Positions 26,601-33,984 of a DNA stretch of 47,223 bases are shown here, piece after piece (within the stretch, counting starts at the first letter, position 1; each line of letters opens with the position of its first letter). Source of the DNA: Nonomuraea jiangxiensis (GTDB lineage Bacteria; Actinomycetota; Actinomycetes; Streptosporangiales; Streptosporangiaceae); the NCBI RefSeq assembly GCF_900099965.1, contig NZ_FNDJ01000051.1:1-47223 (forward strand), given 5' to 3'. The position numbers were made by a program, and so were the translations under genes. The notes below the pieces were generated by a model, which saw only the letters and a program-made list of their open reading frames with translations, was not told the DNA's origin and ran no database searches.

Positions 26601-26872
26601 CCCACCTGTGCGTGACGATGGGCGACCCGCGGCGGGCGAGCGAGCACTTCGAGGCCGCCGCCGAGGTGCACGAGCGGCGCGGGGTGCCGCTGATGCTCGC
26701 CGAGTCCCTGCTGGACTGGGCCGACCTGCTCGAAGGGGGGCTCGCGGGGAGCCTGGAGGGTCAGGGAGGCGACGCCGCGGTGACCGGGCCGAAGCCGGCC
26801 GACCTGCGCGGGTGGTGCGCCACGCTGCTGTCGGGCCGCGGCGCCCTGCTGCTGGACCGCCGCCTGCGCTGA
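23633..26872 (+). CDS. Class III adenylate/guanylate cyclase-AAA ATPase-TPR protein
   Basis: A 1079-residue signalling protein. The cyclase domain (about 10-180) has both metal aspartates (FTD19, GD63G), the substrate Lys59 and Asp114 and transition-state Arg125, but the paired Asn is Val121 (TVEAARL instead of VNxAARL). A STAND/AAA-type ATPase follows, with Walker A GDPGVGKT (about 226-233) and Walker B VLLVIDDLQWA (about 340-350). About 600 residues of helical TPR-like repeats complete it. GTG 23633 overlaps the MpaB stop. This architecture is typical of large actinobacterial cyclases in which ATPase/TPR parts sense signals. Its place two genes after a Crp-like gene suggests a local cAMP circuit, if the cyclase is active. 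Confidence 0.9.
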   Translation: MTAPHEPGTLTTATILFTDVVSSTALRIRLGEERANVVFRRLYQLLHSVVTASGSTFTKSLGDGLMAVFESATAGLDAIIAVEQAVADENERALDKISIRAALAAGDVCWGHDDVSGLPTVEAARLVAVADGGQVLCTDLVRRLAQGRSRHEFKDLGRLPGKGLREPLHTYELHWQSADHHQSGELPSWLDNGHVLRFVGRDEELRSLDGELAAAEFGSGMVILQGDPGVGKTRLASMVARQALKRQFTVLAGRCTDPARQAYEPVAGAIERLARTSPALLLRAGVDQQCGQLVRLAPSLAAPPLSLEVPPATEPVSERYHLMAAARTLIERLATVRPVLLVIDDLQWATLESLQMLNALMWDADALPLLVLATSRPVPVESAMPELYKLTADSRVVEVGSFGLDEVTDALRQVRGDGDAGMLHRITGGNAFLVSEVIRELSAGKELDALAVPDSVTRMVKTRLSQLHPQARDLINLLAVGERLEAAELRAGLGLDEARFVAAAEEAMAAGLVSVTGSGRYHFSHELTRNALYATLSAPRAGLLHGRVADALCRTDPRAMESRPYVVAAHLLAAAEHGRDPARVSAAADAAVRAAQHALEGLAHREAVTWYQRVLDLLGDSPGATQERRAELLMECGRAMWLAGHPEARAALLRAAELARECGRDDLIVRAALGGDSGSSISAAPDTQRIALLTEARKLVDSTDLSTRALLAAQLASELIWAPDGERRFALSDEAVALARKSGDPRTLAGVLGMRSLTIIPADPLHQRHRDGDEMLEAARRTGDDLALFHAYMQRTPPLLDSGDAGRAAMLLGQAAELARRLGQPQLNWLIGYSRAGLTLMQGDLAQAEAEAQAAMRLGSEIGRRLEAVAIYSEQIAEIRRLQGRLWELRDRLRMVAQAPRVDPVHAVLRYLCELADEEAEPLLERILADGGARPPRNMALRPALDNLAVAASRLGRAELARQLYDSLAADGETFGHGTVAHHCGHHYLAHLCVTMGDPRRASEHFEAAAEVHERRGVPLMLAESLLDWADLLEGGLAGSLEGQGGDAAVTGPKPADLRGWCATLLSGRGALLLDRRLR

Positions 26873-26957
26873 CCCCGGTGGTCGGCGCGCAGGCCCGGGC
26901 GTCCGGCGCTCAGCGCAGGCAGGCGGTCAGCGCAGGTGGGAGACCGCTCAGCGCAGG
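26863..26957. repeat. Inverted and direct 10-bp repeats at a convergent gene end
   Basis: CCTGCGCTGA forms the last codons and stop of the cyclase gene (26863-26872). Its inverse TCAGCGCAGG occurs three times (26910-26919, 26927-26936, 26948-26957), the last being the stop end of the convergent SDR gene. Pairing of the first with any of the others gives a hairpin that could act as a bidirectional terminator. Confidence 0.6.
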
Positions 26958-27691
26958 TAGGAGGCGCCGTTCAGGTCGAGTACGGCGCCGCTGGCCCATT
27001 CGGCGGCCGGGGAGGCCAGATACACGACGGCGGCCGCGATCTCCTCCGGCCGGGCCACCCGCCCGAACGGGCTCTGCGCCCGGATGGCGTCGCCCCTGGG
27101 CGGCTTGAGGTGCTCGTTCGTCATGTCGGTCTCGACGAACCCGGGCGCCACGGTGGCCACCGCGATCCCGCGCGGGGCCAGGGCGATGGCGAGGGACTGG
27201 CCCAAGGCGTTCATGCCGGCCTTGCTGGCCCCGTAGGCCGGGCTTTCCGGCTCGCCGCGGAAGGCGCCGCGCGAGGAGACGTTGACGATCCTGCCGCCCT
27301 CGGGCATGTGCTGGAGCGCGCACCAGGCGGCATTGGCCGCGCCCACCAGGTTGACGTCGAGCGTGCGGCGCCAGGCCTGCTGCCACTCCTCGTAGGACAT
27401 CTCGGTGATGGGGTGGTGCAGGAAGGTGCCCGCGTTGTTCACCAGGACGTCGATCCCGCCCAGGGCCCCGGCCGCCGCCTCGACCATGTCGCGCACCTCG
27501 CCGGGGTCGGCCAGGTCGGCCCGCACGACGGTGTGCCCCCGCCCGGGCAGCTCGCCGAGCAGGCTGTCGGCCTCCTCGGCCGAGTCCCGGTGATGAATGG
27601 CGACCCGGTCTCCCTGGGCCGCGAACGCCGCCGAGATCGCGCGCCCGATCCCTCGCGACGCGCCGGTGACAAGAACTCCACGTCCGCTCAT
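26948..27691 (-). CDS. SDR family oxidoreductase (FabG-like)
   Basis: A 247-residue short-chain dehydrogenase with TGASRGIG near the N-terminus, NNAG, catalytic Ser in NVSSRGAF, YGASK, and the C-terminal GAVLDLNGASYLR. The form is that of 3-oxoacyl-ACP reductase, but many SDRs of this kind have other substrates. ATG 27691 is chosen: TAGGGT lies 7 nt upstream, a leaderless arrangement. A GTG 9 nt earlier with AGGAAGGGG upstream is an alternative. It is convergent with the cyclase gene and shares repeated stop-codon sequence with it. Confidence 0.9.
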   Translation of the reverse strand: MSGRGVLVTGASRGIGRAISAAFAAQGDRVAIHHRDSAEEADSLLGELPGRGHTVVRADLADPGEVRDMVEAAAGALGGIDVLVNNAGTFLHHPITEMSYEEWQQAWRRTLDVNLVGAANAAWCALQHMPEGGRIVNVSSRGAFRGEPESPAYGASKAGMNALGQSLAIALAPRGIAVATVAPGFVETDMTNEHLKPPRGDAIRAQSPFGRVARPEEIAAAVVYLASPAAEWASGAVLDLNGASYLR

Positions 27692-27749
27692 CCGCCGCAC
27701 CCTAGCAGCCCCTTCCTGGCGCGCTCGCGGCGGGTACGGAGGGCCGAAT

Positions 27750-29051
27750 TCACCCCGAAGCGGTCCCGGCCGGGGTGTCCGGCTCCCTGGCCGGGACCGG
27801 CGGCGCGGGGCCGACGGGCGCGCTGGTGAGGGCGGCGGGCAGGCGCACGGTGAAGGTCGCGCCCTCCCCCGGGCGGCCGTCGGCGGTGATCGTGCCGTCG
27901 TGGCCCTCTACCACCTCCCGCACGAGAGCCAGCCCCAGCCCGAACCCGCTGCCGACGTACCGGGTGAACAGCCGCTCGGCGTCGGCGGGGTCCAGGCCCA
28001 CGCCGTCGTCCCGGACCGTGAGCCGGACCGTCTCCGGGTCGTTGGCCAGGGTCACCCAGATGTGGCCGCCGGCGCCGGTGTGGCCGAGCGCGTTGTCCAG
28101 CAGGGCCGAGATCACCCGGCGCAGCGCCGACTCCACCCCGCGTACGACGGGGTCGCCCGGCCCTTCGGTGCGGACCTCGATGCCCACCCCCCGGGCCTCG
28201 GCCCTGGCGCTCTCCGCCGCGGCCAGTTCGGCGGCCAGCACGGCCAGGTCCACCGGGCCGAACGGCCTGCGCAGCTGGTTGAACCGGGCCGACTGCAGCA
28301 GATCCTCGACGACCTCGCCGAGCTGCCGGGTCCCGGCGGCGAGCTGGTCCACCTCGTCGATCAGCAGGATCGGGTCCGTCCCGCCGCGCAGCCTGCGGGC
28401 CAGCAGCTGGGCGCGGAGGTGCAGCCGGGCCAGCGGGGTGCGCAGCTCGTGGCTGACGTCGGCGGCGAAGCGGCGCTGGCGGGCCAGGGCCTCGCCCAGC
28501 GGCGCGATGGCACGGCGGGAGACGACCTGGCCGACCAGCAGGGCGGCCAGCAGGCCGGCGATCTCCGCGCCGACGAGCGTGCTGAGCAGCCGGGTGCGCT
28601 CGGCGGCCTGGGCGTGCAGGTCCATCGCCACCTGGACCGTCGCGCCGCCACGCGGCTGGGTGCGGATGAGGTAGTCGCGGCCGGCCACCCGGACCTGCTC
28701 GACCACCGGCTCGCCGGCCGCGGCCACCCGGTCGAGCCGGCCGCGTACCGGGAGGGTCGCCGGCGCGCCCGGGGAGCTCGCGACGGCGCCGCCGGGCCGC
28801 AGCTCGAACAGCCACACGCAGGGCGGCGGGTGGGCGATGGGGGCGCGCTCGGCGATGGCGGCCAGGTCGCGCCGGGCGGCGGTGCCCTGGGCGTGCACCA
28901 TGGCGCAGTAGACCAGCAGCCCGACGAGCGCGAGCACCACGGAGAACGCGCCCGCCACCTGCACGGTCAGCCGGCGGCGGGCCCGAAGCAGCAGCCGCCG
29001 CTCCGGGTCGGGGCGGCGGTCGCCGAGGTCGCGTGCCGTCCGTTCGTTCAC
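27750..29051 (-). CDS. Sensor histidine kinase
   Basis: A 433-residue membrane kinase with TM1 about 30-52, an extracytoplasmic sensor of ~100 residues, TM2 about 155-180, then HisKA with FAADVSHELRTPLARL (phospho-acceptor His) and HATPase with LLDNALGHTG (N box), DDGVGLDPAD (G1) and GSGFGLGLALV (G2). A Pro-rich tail follows. Its GTG overlaps the response-regulator stop by 4 nt, so the two form a standard pair. Genes upstream in the same direction encode a truncated antiporter, P450 and FMN oxidase; the stimulus is unknown. Confidence 0.93.
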   Translation of the reverse strand: MNERTARDLGDRRPDPERRLLLRARRRLTVQVAGAFSVVLALVGLLVYCAMVHAQGTAARRDLAAIAERAPIAHPPPCVWLFELRPGGAVASSPGAPATLPVRGRLDRVAAAGEPVVEQVRVAGRDYLIRTQPRGGATVQVAMDLHAQAAERTRLLSTLVGAEIAGLLAALLVGQVVSRRAIAPLGEALARQRRFAADVSHELRTPLARLHLRAQLLARRLRGGTDPILLIDEVDQLAAGTRQLGEVVEDLLQSARFNQLRRPFGPVDLAVLAAELAAAESARAEARGVGIEVRTEGPGDPVVRGVESALRRVISALLDNALGHTGAGGHIWVTLANDPETVRLTVRDDGVGLDPADAERLFTRYVGSGFGLGLALVREVVEGHDGTITADGRPGEGATFTVRLPAALTSAPVGPAPPVPAREPDTPAGTASG

Positions 29052-29737
29052 AGCTCACCCAGGCGGTACCCCACGCCCCGCACGGTGCACACGACTCCCC
29101 ATCCCAGCTTGCTGCGCAGGTAGTAGACGTAGGTGTCCACGATCGACTCCGTCCTGGCGCCGTCGAAGACCCGCTGCCGCAGCGAGGTGCGGGTGTGCAC
29201 CTGGCGCGGGCGCGCGGCCAGGGCGCTCAGCAGCCGGCACTCCTGGCCGGACAGCATGACCTGCTCCCCGGTCGGCAGCCGGACGAGCTGCGACTCGGAG
29301 TCCAGCCAGCCCGCGCCGAGCGGCAGCAGCCTGGCGTGGTCGAGGTTCCTGCGGTGCAGCGCGCGCACCCTGGCCAGCAGCTCGTCGATCTCGAACGGCT
29401 TGACGAGGTAGTCCTCCGCGCCCGCGTCGAGCCCGGTGACCCGGTCGGCGACCGTGCCGAAGGCGGTGAGCAGCAGGACGGGCACGGTGACCGCCTGCCG
29501 GCGCAACCGCCGCAGCAGGTCGATCCCGTCGAGCATGGGCAGGCCGCGGTCGACGATCAGCACGTCGTACGCGCGGCTCAGTCCCAGGTGCAGCCCGCGC
29601 TGCCCCTCCACCGCGAGGTCGATCGTGTACCCCTGCTCCGTGAACAGCTCGACCAGCAGGTGCCCCAGCTCGCGGTCATCCTCGACGAGCAACAGCCGAC
29701 GGGAGGGGAGGTCGGCCGTACCCCGTGTCCCAACCAC
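29048..29737 (-). CDS. OmpR-family response regulator
   Basis: About 229 residues. The receiver has LVEDDRE (acidic pocket), phospho-acceptor Asp in VLIVDRGLPML, Thr in LLLTAFG and Lys in DYLVKPFEI. The winged-helix output domain ends VRGVGYRLGEL. GTG 29737 is the preferred start; an earlier in-frame GTG (29833) overlaps the antiporter stop by 4 nt, but the 32 codons between have non-GC third positions (GTT, CCT, GCA, AAT, ATT) unlike coding DNA here, so that stretch is probably intergenic. It pairs with the kinase gene that follows. Confidence 0.9.
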   Translation of the reverse strand: MVGTRGTADLPSRRLLLVEDDRELGHLLVELFTEQGYTIDLAVEGQRGLHLGLSRAYDVLIVDRGLPMLDGIDLLRRLRRQAVTVPVLLLTAFGTVADRVTGLDAGAEDYLVKPFEIDELLARVRALHRRNLDHARLLPLGAGWLDSESQLVRLPTGEQVMLSGQECRLLSALAARPRQVHTRTSLRQRVFDGARTESIVDTYVYYLRSKLGWGVVCTVRGVGYRLGEL

Positions 29738-29829
29738 CCGACAACGGTTACACCGGCGCGGGGGAATTACCAGGTCCACTGCGCCATTGGCCCTTGCAGG
29801 AACCTGCACACCGGGCCCCACCTGCGCGA

Positions 29830-30927
29830 TCACGACGGATTGGACCCCGCCCGCACGGGCCGCCGGTCGGATCGCGCGAGCTTGCTGACGTGTTCGAAGC
29901 GGTCCGGCAGGGCGAGCTTGTACAGCGGCAGGGCGCCGCCCGCGATGCCGCCCAGCTGGGTGTTCAGCCCGGAGAAGGTGAAGAAGGCGGGCAGCAGCAG
30001 CGTCGAGACCACCTCCATCATGCGGCCGTGCAGCACCTCGCGGAACTTGGCGTCACGGGGCATGGCCAGCCCGGCGATGAAGCCGCCGAAGACCGCGTAG
30101 ACGCCGATCCAGTCGGTCAGCCAGCCGGCGGTGAGCGGGACGAGGATGACGACGTACATGCCGGTGGGGCCCAGCCTGCCGGTGCGGGCGACGGTCCTGC
30201 CCAGGGGGCGCAGCAGCGGCGCGACGACCTTGAGCATGACGACGGCGAACCCGATCGTCAGGCCGATCGTGGGCAGCGCGCCTCCCGCGCCGGAGCCGAG
30301 GTGCAGCGCCGACAAGACGGCGAGGACGCACCAGGCCAGGGCGTCGTCGACGGCGGCGGCCATGAGGGTGAGGCGGCCGATGGGCGAGTGCTCCAGGCCG
30401 CGCTCGTACAGGATCCTGGCCGGCATGGGGAACGCGGTCAGCGACAGCGCGCCGCCGACGAACAGGGCGAACGGGACCGGGCCGACGTCGGGCAGGGAGA
30501 GCAGGTCGTGCAGGAGCAGGCCGGCGCCGAAGCCGAGCAGCAGTGAGGGCAGGATCCCGGAGGCGGCCAGCACGCCGGCCTTGCGGGCCTCGCCCGTGAC
30601 CTGAGTGTTGTGCTCGATCCCGGCCCCGACCAGGAACATGTAGAGGGTCAGCCCGATCGTGCTCAGCACGTACAGGATGGGGCGCACCTCGGGCGGGAAG
30701 AGGGCCGCCTGCGCGCCGGGGAACAGCCAGCCGAACAGCGTCGGCCCGAGGAGCACGCCGGCGACCATCTCGCCGAGCACGCGCGGCTGCATCACCAGCT
30801 GCGCCAGGCGGGCGCAGACGGCCGCCGTGATCAGGATGACGACCAGCGCGGGCAGGACCTTCAGGATGAGCGCGAGGTTCGCGTCAGGGGGCGTGACCAG
30901 GCCGGTCACGGCGGCCAGGGTGGGCAT
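29830..30927 (-). CDS. Cation:proton antiporter (CPA2/KefB-like), C-terminally truncated
   Basis: A 365-residue membrane protein with about 10 helices of a CPA2 Na+(K+)/H+ exchanger: RVLGEMVAGVLLGPT, MFLVGAGIE, the ion-binding-type ALSLTAFP and AAAVDDALAWC helices, and LPAFFTFSGLNTQL. Family members continue for about 90 more residues (the last helices, with an N-x-R-G motif). Here the sequence instead runs into a short hydrophilic tail (RFEHVSKLARSDRRP). It is either a decayed or a shortened exchanger. The start overlaps the P450 3' end by 44 nt. Confidence 0.82.
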   Translation of the reverse strand: MPTLAAVTGLVTPPDANLALILKVLPALVVILITAAVCARLAQLVMQPRVLGEMVAGVLLGPTLFGWLFPGAQAALFPPEVRPILYVLSTIGLTLYMFLVGAGIEHNTQVTGEARKAGVLAASGILPSLLLGFGAGLLLHDLLSLPDVGPVPFALFVGGALSLTAFPMPARILYERGLEHSPIGRLTLMAAAVDDALAWCVLAVLSALHLGSGAGGALPTIGLTIGFAVVMLKVVAPLLRPLGRTVARTGRLGPTGMYVVILVPLTAGWLTDWIGVYAVFGGFIAGLAMPRDAKFREVLHGRMMEVVSTLLLPAFFTFSGLNTQLGGIAGGALPLYKLALPDRFEHVSKLARSDRRPVRAGSNPS

Positions 30928-32272
30928 GCCGATTCTCCGATGGATCGTCGAAATAGTGCTCGCAGAGCCGTTTCCGGCGGGCGTCCCAGACCATGTAGGT
31001 GCCGAGGACGAGCTGTACGACGCTGCGCCAGACGTCCTCCCAGCGGTCGCGGAAGCTCATGAACAGCAGGGCCGCGCGGACGTTCCCGGCCGCCTGGAGC
31101 GGCGTGAGCAGGCAGGGTCCCCGGTTGGGCATCGAGCGGGTGTGGGCCGCCGAGGAGTGCAGCGCGTACCTGCGCAGGACATCCCACGCGGCCACGCGCA
31201 TGACGATGGGCGCCAGCCGCCAGGCGGGGCAGGGGCGGTTGGCCGCGATGCCGAACGGGATGTGGTTGAGGTCCTTGGCGGGCCGGTCGACGCGGGCAGG
31301 GTCGAAGCGCGCAGGGTCGAAGCGGCCCGGGTCGTCGAACCCGGCGCGGTGGAACTCCGGGTAGTTGAAGCAGAGCACGGAGCCGGCCGGGATCGTGGTG
31401 TGCTCGTCGAGCGGGATGCCGGCGGTGGTGATGCGGTGGGCGATCCCGAAGAGCGGGTAGAGCCGCAGCGTCTCGGCGATCACCTGGTCGAGGTAGTGGG
31501 CGTCGTCCGTGCGCGCCCGCGCCTGCACGCCGGGGTGCTGGGCGAGGACCATGAGCAGGTGGGCCATGGCCTCCGACATCTGCACGACGGCGGTGGTGAA
31601 GAAGGCGCCGTGCAGGTAGAAGGCCTGCTCCAGCGGTGACAGGCCGGACGGGAGCGGGACCCGCACCTCGGGCAGGCGGGTGAGCAGGTAGCGGGTCAGG
31701 CGGTGGCGGCGTTCCATGTGCCGCAGGCTCGTGCACTTGAGCGAGGCGGAGACGTCGCTCGCGTTGCCGACGATCAGGTCGCGGGCGGCGCGCGGGCACG
31801 GCTCGGCGAAGACCAGCTCGTAGGAGAACTCCGCCCACAGCGGCATCATCAGGTCCCGCAGCCTGACCAGCCCGCGGGCGTCGTTCAGCGTACGGGCGGC
31901 GCACCGCCGGGTGAGCTCCTCGGCCTCCGCCCGCGGCACGGCGAGCAGGCCGCGCGTCACACGGGCGACGGACTCGTAGCGCTCGCCCGCCTCCAGGTGC
32001 TCCTGGTGCATCTCGGGGCCGGGCGACAGCCAGTACCAGAACACGTCCGACAGCGCCGCTCCCCTGCTCCTGCCGCCCGCCGCCGGATGGGCGTAGACCT
32101 CCTTGAAGCGCTCGATGCCGACGAGGTCGCCGGGGACGGGGATGCCCTCGTCACCGTTGATCCGGGCGAAGACGCGGACCCGCAGGGCCACCACCCGGCC
32201 GGGCAGCCACCAGGGCAGGCTGACCACGACGGCGGCGGCGAGGAGCAGCGCGATCAGCATGGGCGTACCCAT
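30884..32272 (-). CDS. Divergent membrane-anchored cytochrome P450
   Basis: A 462-residue P450-like protein. An N-terminal TM anchor (LIALLLAAAVVVSLPWW) is unusual for bacteria. ExxR is intact (ETLRLYPLFG) as is the PERF-like region (FDDPGRFDPARFDPAR). The heme loop PFGIAANRPCPAWRLAP keeps the axial Cys but lacks the usual Gly after it. The I-helix (HGAFFTTAVVQ) lacks the canonical AGxxT. ATG 32272 overlaps the FMN-oxidase stop by 19 nt; ATG 32260 is an alternative that overlaps by 7. Possible partner of the flavoenzyme encoded just upstream. Function unknown. Confidence 0.78.
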   Translation of the reverse strand: MGTPMLIALLLAAAVVVSLPWWLPGRVVALRVRVFARINGDEGIPVPGDLVGIERFKEVYAHPAAGGRSRGAALSDVFWYWLSPGPEMHQEHLEAGERYESVARVTRGLLAVPRAEAEELTRRCAARTLNDARGLVRLRDLMMPLWAEFSYELVFAEPCPRAARDLIVGNASDVSASLKCTSLRHMERRHRLTRYLLTRLPEVRVPLPSGLSPLEQAFYLHGAFFTTAVVQMSEAMAHLLMVLAQHPGVQARARTDDAHYLDQVIAETLRLYPLFGIAHRITTAGIPLDEHTTIPAGSVLCFNYPEFHRAGFDDPGRFDPARFDPARVDRPAKDLNHIPFGIAANRPCPAWRLAPIVMRVAAWDVLRRYALHSSAAHTRSMPNRGPCLLTPLQAAGNVRAALLFMSFRDRWEDVWRSVVQLVLGTYMVWDARRKRLCEHYFDDPSENRHAHPGRRDRPGHAP

Positions 32273-33180
32273 TCCGGATCGAGGTCGTGGATCGAGGCGC
32301 AGCCGCACAGCGTGAGCGCGTGCTCGACCTCGGCGCGCAGCAGGCCGAGCACACTGGTCACGCCCCGCTCGCCGTCGGCGGCCAGGCCCCAGAGCACCGG
32401 GCGGCCGATCGCGACGGCGGCGGCGCCGAGGGCCAGCGCCTTCAGCACATCGGTGCCGCGCCGGATTCCGCCGTCCAGCAGCAGCGGCACCCGCCCGCCG
32501 ACGGCCGCGGCGATCTCCGGCAGCAGGTCGATCGTGGCGGGCACGGTGTCGAGCTGCCGCCCGCCGTGGTTCGACACCATGATCGCGGCGACGCCGTGCT
32601 CGATCGCGAGCAGGGCGTCGGCGGGGTGCGTGACGCCCTTGAGCACGATGGGCAGCTCCGTCAGCTCCCTGAGCCGGTCGAGGTGCTCCCACATGAGCTC
32701 CGGCGACAGGACGACGGGGCGCACCCGGTCGCCGTGGGCTCTGTCGCGCAGGTTCTCGCAGCACAGGTGCTCCGGCAGGTCGTCAAAGCCGTTGCGCAGG
32801 TCGCGCTCGCGCCGGCCCAGGGCGGGCGAGTCGGCGGTGACGACCAGGCCCCTGCAGCCGGCCGCCGCGACCCGGCGCACCAGCTGCTCGGTGAAGACCA
32901 GGTCCGGTTCGAGGTAGAGCTGGAACCACAGCTCGGCGCCGGGCGCGGCCGCCGCCACGTCCTCGATAGCGACGGTGGCGGCCATGCTGACGATCATGAT
33001 CGTCTCGGCGGCGGCGACCGCCCGGGCGGTGGCCCGCTCCCCCTCCGGGTGGGCCAGCCGGTGGAACGCGGTCGGGGCCACCAGGACGGGCATGGCCGCG
33101 CGGCTGCCGAGCAGGGTGAGGGAGGTCTGCAGCTTGACCGCGCCGCGCAGCACCCGGGGCCGCAGCCCGAGCCGGCACAT
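32254..33180 (-). CDS. FMN-dependent alpha-hydroxyacid oxidase, N-terminally truncated
   Basis: The body is a normal lactate/glycolate-oxidase barrel: PVLVAPTAFHRLAHPEGE, FQLYLEPD, VVTADSPALGRRERD, VLKGV, SNHGGRQLD with the catalytic His, DGGIRRG and GRPVLWGLA. The ~45 N-terminal residues of the family, including the DY..GGA.DE segment that closes the active site, are missing: homology begins at RLGLRPRVL directly at 33180, where an ATG happens to occur. Upstream DNA is the 3' part of a sulfotransferase gene on the other strand. An in-frame GTG/ATG near 33303 would add 41 residues antisense to that remnant. Activity is doubtful. It overlaps the P450 gene. Confidence 0.75.
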   Translation of the reverse strand: MCRLGLRPRVLRGAVKLQTSLTLLGSRAAMPVLVAPTAFHRLAHPEGERATARAVAAAETIMIVSMAATVAIEDVAAAAPGAELWFQLYLEPDLVFTEQLVRRVAAAGCRGLVVTADSPALGRRERDLRNGFDDLPEHLCCENLRDRAHGDRVRPVVLSPELMWEHLDRLRELTELPIVLKGVTHPADALLAIEHGVAAIMVSNHGGRQLDTVPATIDLLPEIAAAVGGRVPLLLDGGIRRGTDVLKALALGAAAVAIGRPVLWGLAADGERGVTSVLGLLRAEVEHALTLCGCASIHDLDPEWVRPC

Positions 33181-33370
33181 CGCGGAGGTGAAGGCCACGA
33201 TCGCTGCTGATCGGCTGCTGGTGTACGAGATCGGCGACGGCTGGGAACCGCTGTGCGCGTTCCTGGGGCTGCCGGTGCCCGATGAGCCGTTTCCCCAGGT
33301 CAACGAGCGGGCGGCATTCCACAGGAAACGGCCGGCCCGGTTGTGGCGGGTGATCGTACGCGGCCGATGA
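33176..33370 (+). pseudogene. 3' remnant of a sulfotransferase-family gene
   Basis: Reading HIAEVKATIAADRLLVYEIG, then DGWEPLCAFLGLPVPDEPFP and VNERAAFHRK to a stop at 33370, this is the C-terminal ~64 residues of the actinobacterial sulfotransferase family (PF17784-like), in which this ending is highly characteristic. No upstream part exists; the sequence switches at about 33176-33183 to the 5'-truncated FMN oxidase on the other strand. Two head-to-head genes therefore appear to have lost their 5' halves in one deletion. Confidence 0.75.
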
Positions 33371-33460
33371 CGACCTTATCCACCTGAGCCATAAAACGGC
33401 CATTGTGTCGAGAAACCACCATTGTTACTCGAAGCGCCCATCGTGCACTTTGTGGCAGAA

Positions 33461-33500
33461 AAGAAAAACGCGGCGGCACGGTCACAGGACCGCCCGCCGC
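33461..33500 (-). terminator. Rho-independent terminator of the crystallin-like gene
   Basis: On the minus strand a strong GC hairpin (GCGGCGG and CGGTC paired with GACCG and CCGCCGC, 33470-33500) is followed by GTTTTTCTTTTC. This is the most classical terminator in the window, 20 nt after the stop at 33520. Confidence 0.8.
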
Positions 33501-33519
33501 TTCTCCGACCCGCTTCGGA

Positions 33520-33828
33520 TCAGCACACGATGAAGATGCTCTTCCAGCCGACAGGCGTGCGCTGCTCGGCGTTACGGTTGGAGGGAAGCGTGAAATGAGC
33601 CACTCCCTGGGCGTTGGGCTGGTTGTACATACGACCGGATTGCCCGTCGCCGTACCACTTGTACGACCCGTGGAAGGGGATGTTGGACACCCCGCAGGCG
33701 TCGAGGACGACGGATCTGCCGGTGAAACCCCGGCCTTCGTAGGCGACGTACTGCGAGGCCTGGGCGGCACCGGCGGTGATCGCGATGATCCCGGCCGCGA
33801 TCGCCGGGACGAGCAGGATTCTCTTCAT
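33520..33828 (-). CDS. Small secreted beta/gamma-crystallin-like protein
   Basis: A 102-residue precursor with a clear Sec signal peptide (cleavage near AAQA-S, residue ~24) and a ~78-residue mature domain. Two Greek-key motifs are visible: YVAYEGRGFTGRSVVL and YKWYGDGQSGRMYN, with Cys at 45 and at the C-terminus likely forming a disulfide. Related actinobacterial proteins are annotated as beta/gamma crystallins or peptidase-inhibitor-like. ATG 33828 has GAAGGAG 7 nt upstream. It is monocistronic, with its own terminator. Confidence 0.85.
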   Translation of the reverse strand: MKRILLVPAIAAGIIAITAGAAQASQYVAYEGRGFTGRSVVLDACGVSNIPFHGSYKWYGDGQSGRMYNQPNAQGVAHFTLPSNRNAEQRTPVGWKSIFIVC

Positions 33829-33984
33829 GACCGTGCTCCTTCAGGAAAGTTGCTGCGCTTGCCGCGGGACGCACCAATCCTGCGCGATCCGTAATCGAAC
33901 CAACACTTTCCGTGACGACATGAACTCGTACCCGAGGCCCGCCTGATCCGACGGCTTGTCCCCGAATTCTCCCCAGACAGCCAG

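Noticed and set aside
29738..29833. 32-residue N-terminal extension of the response regulator starting in a GTGA overlap
   Set aside because: Third-position composition is unlike coding DNA here and receivers normally begin just before LLVEDD; retained only as an alternative start.
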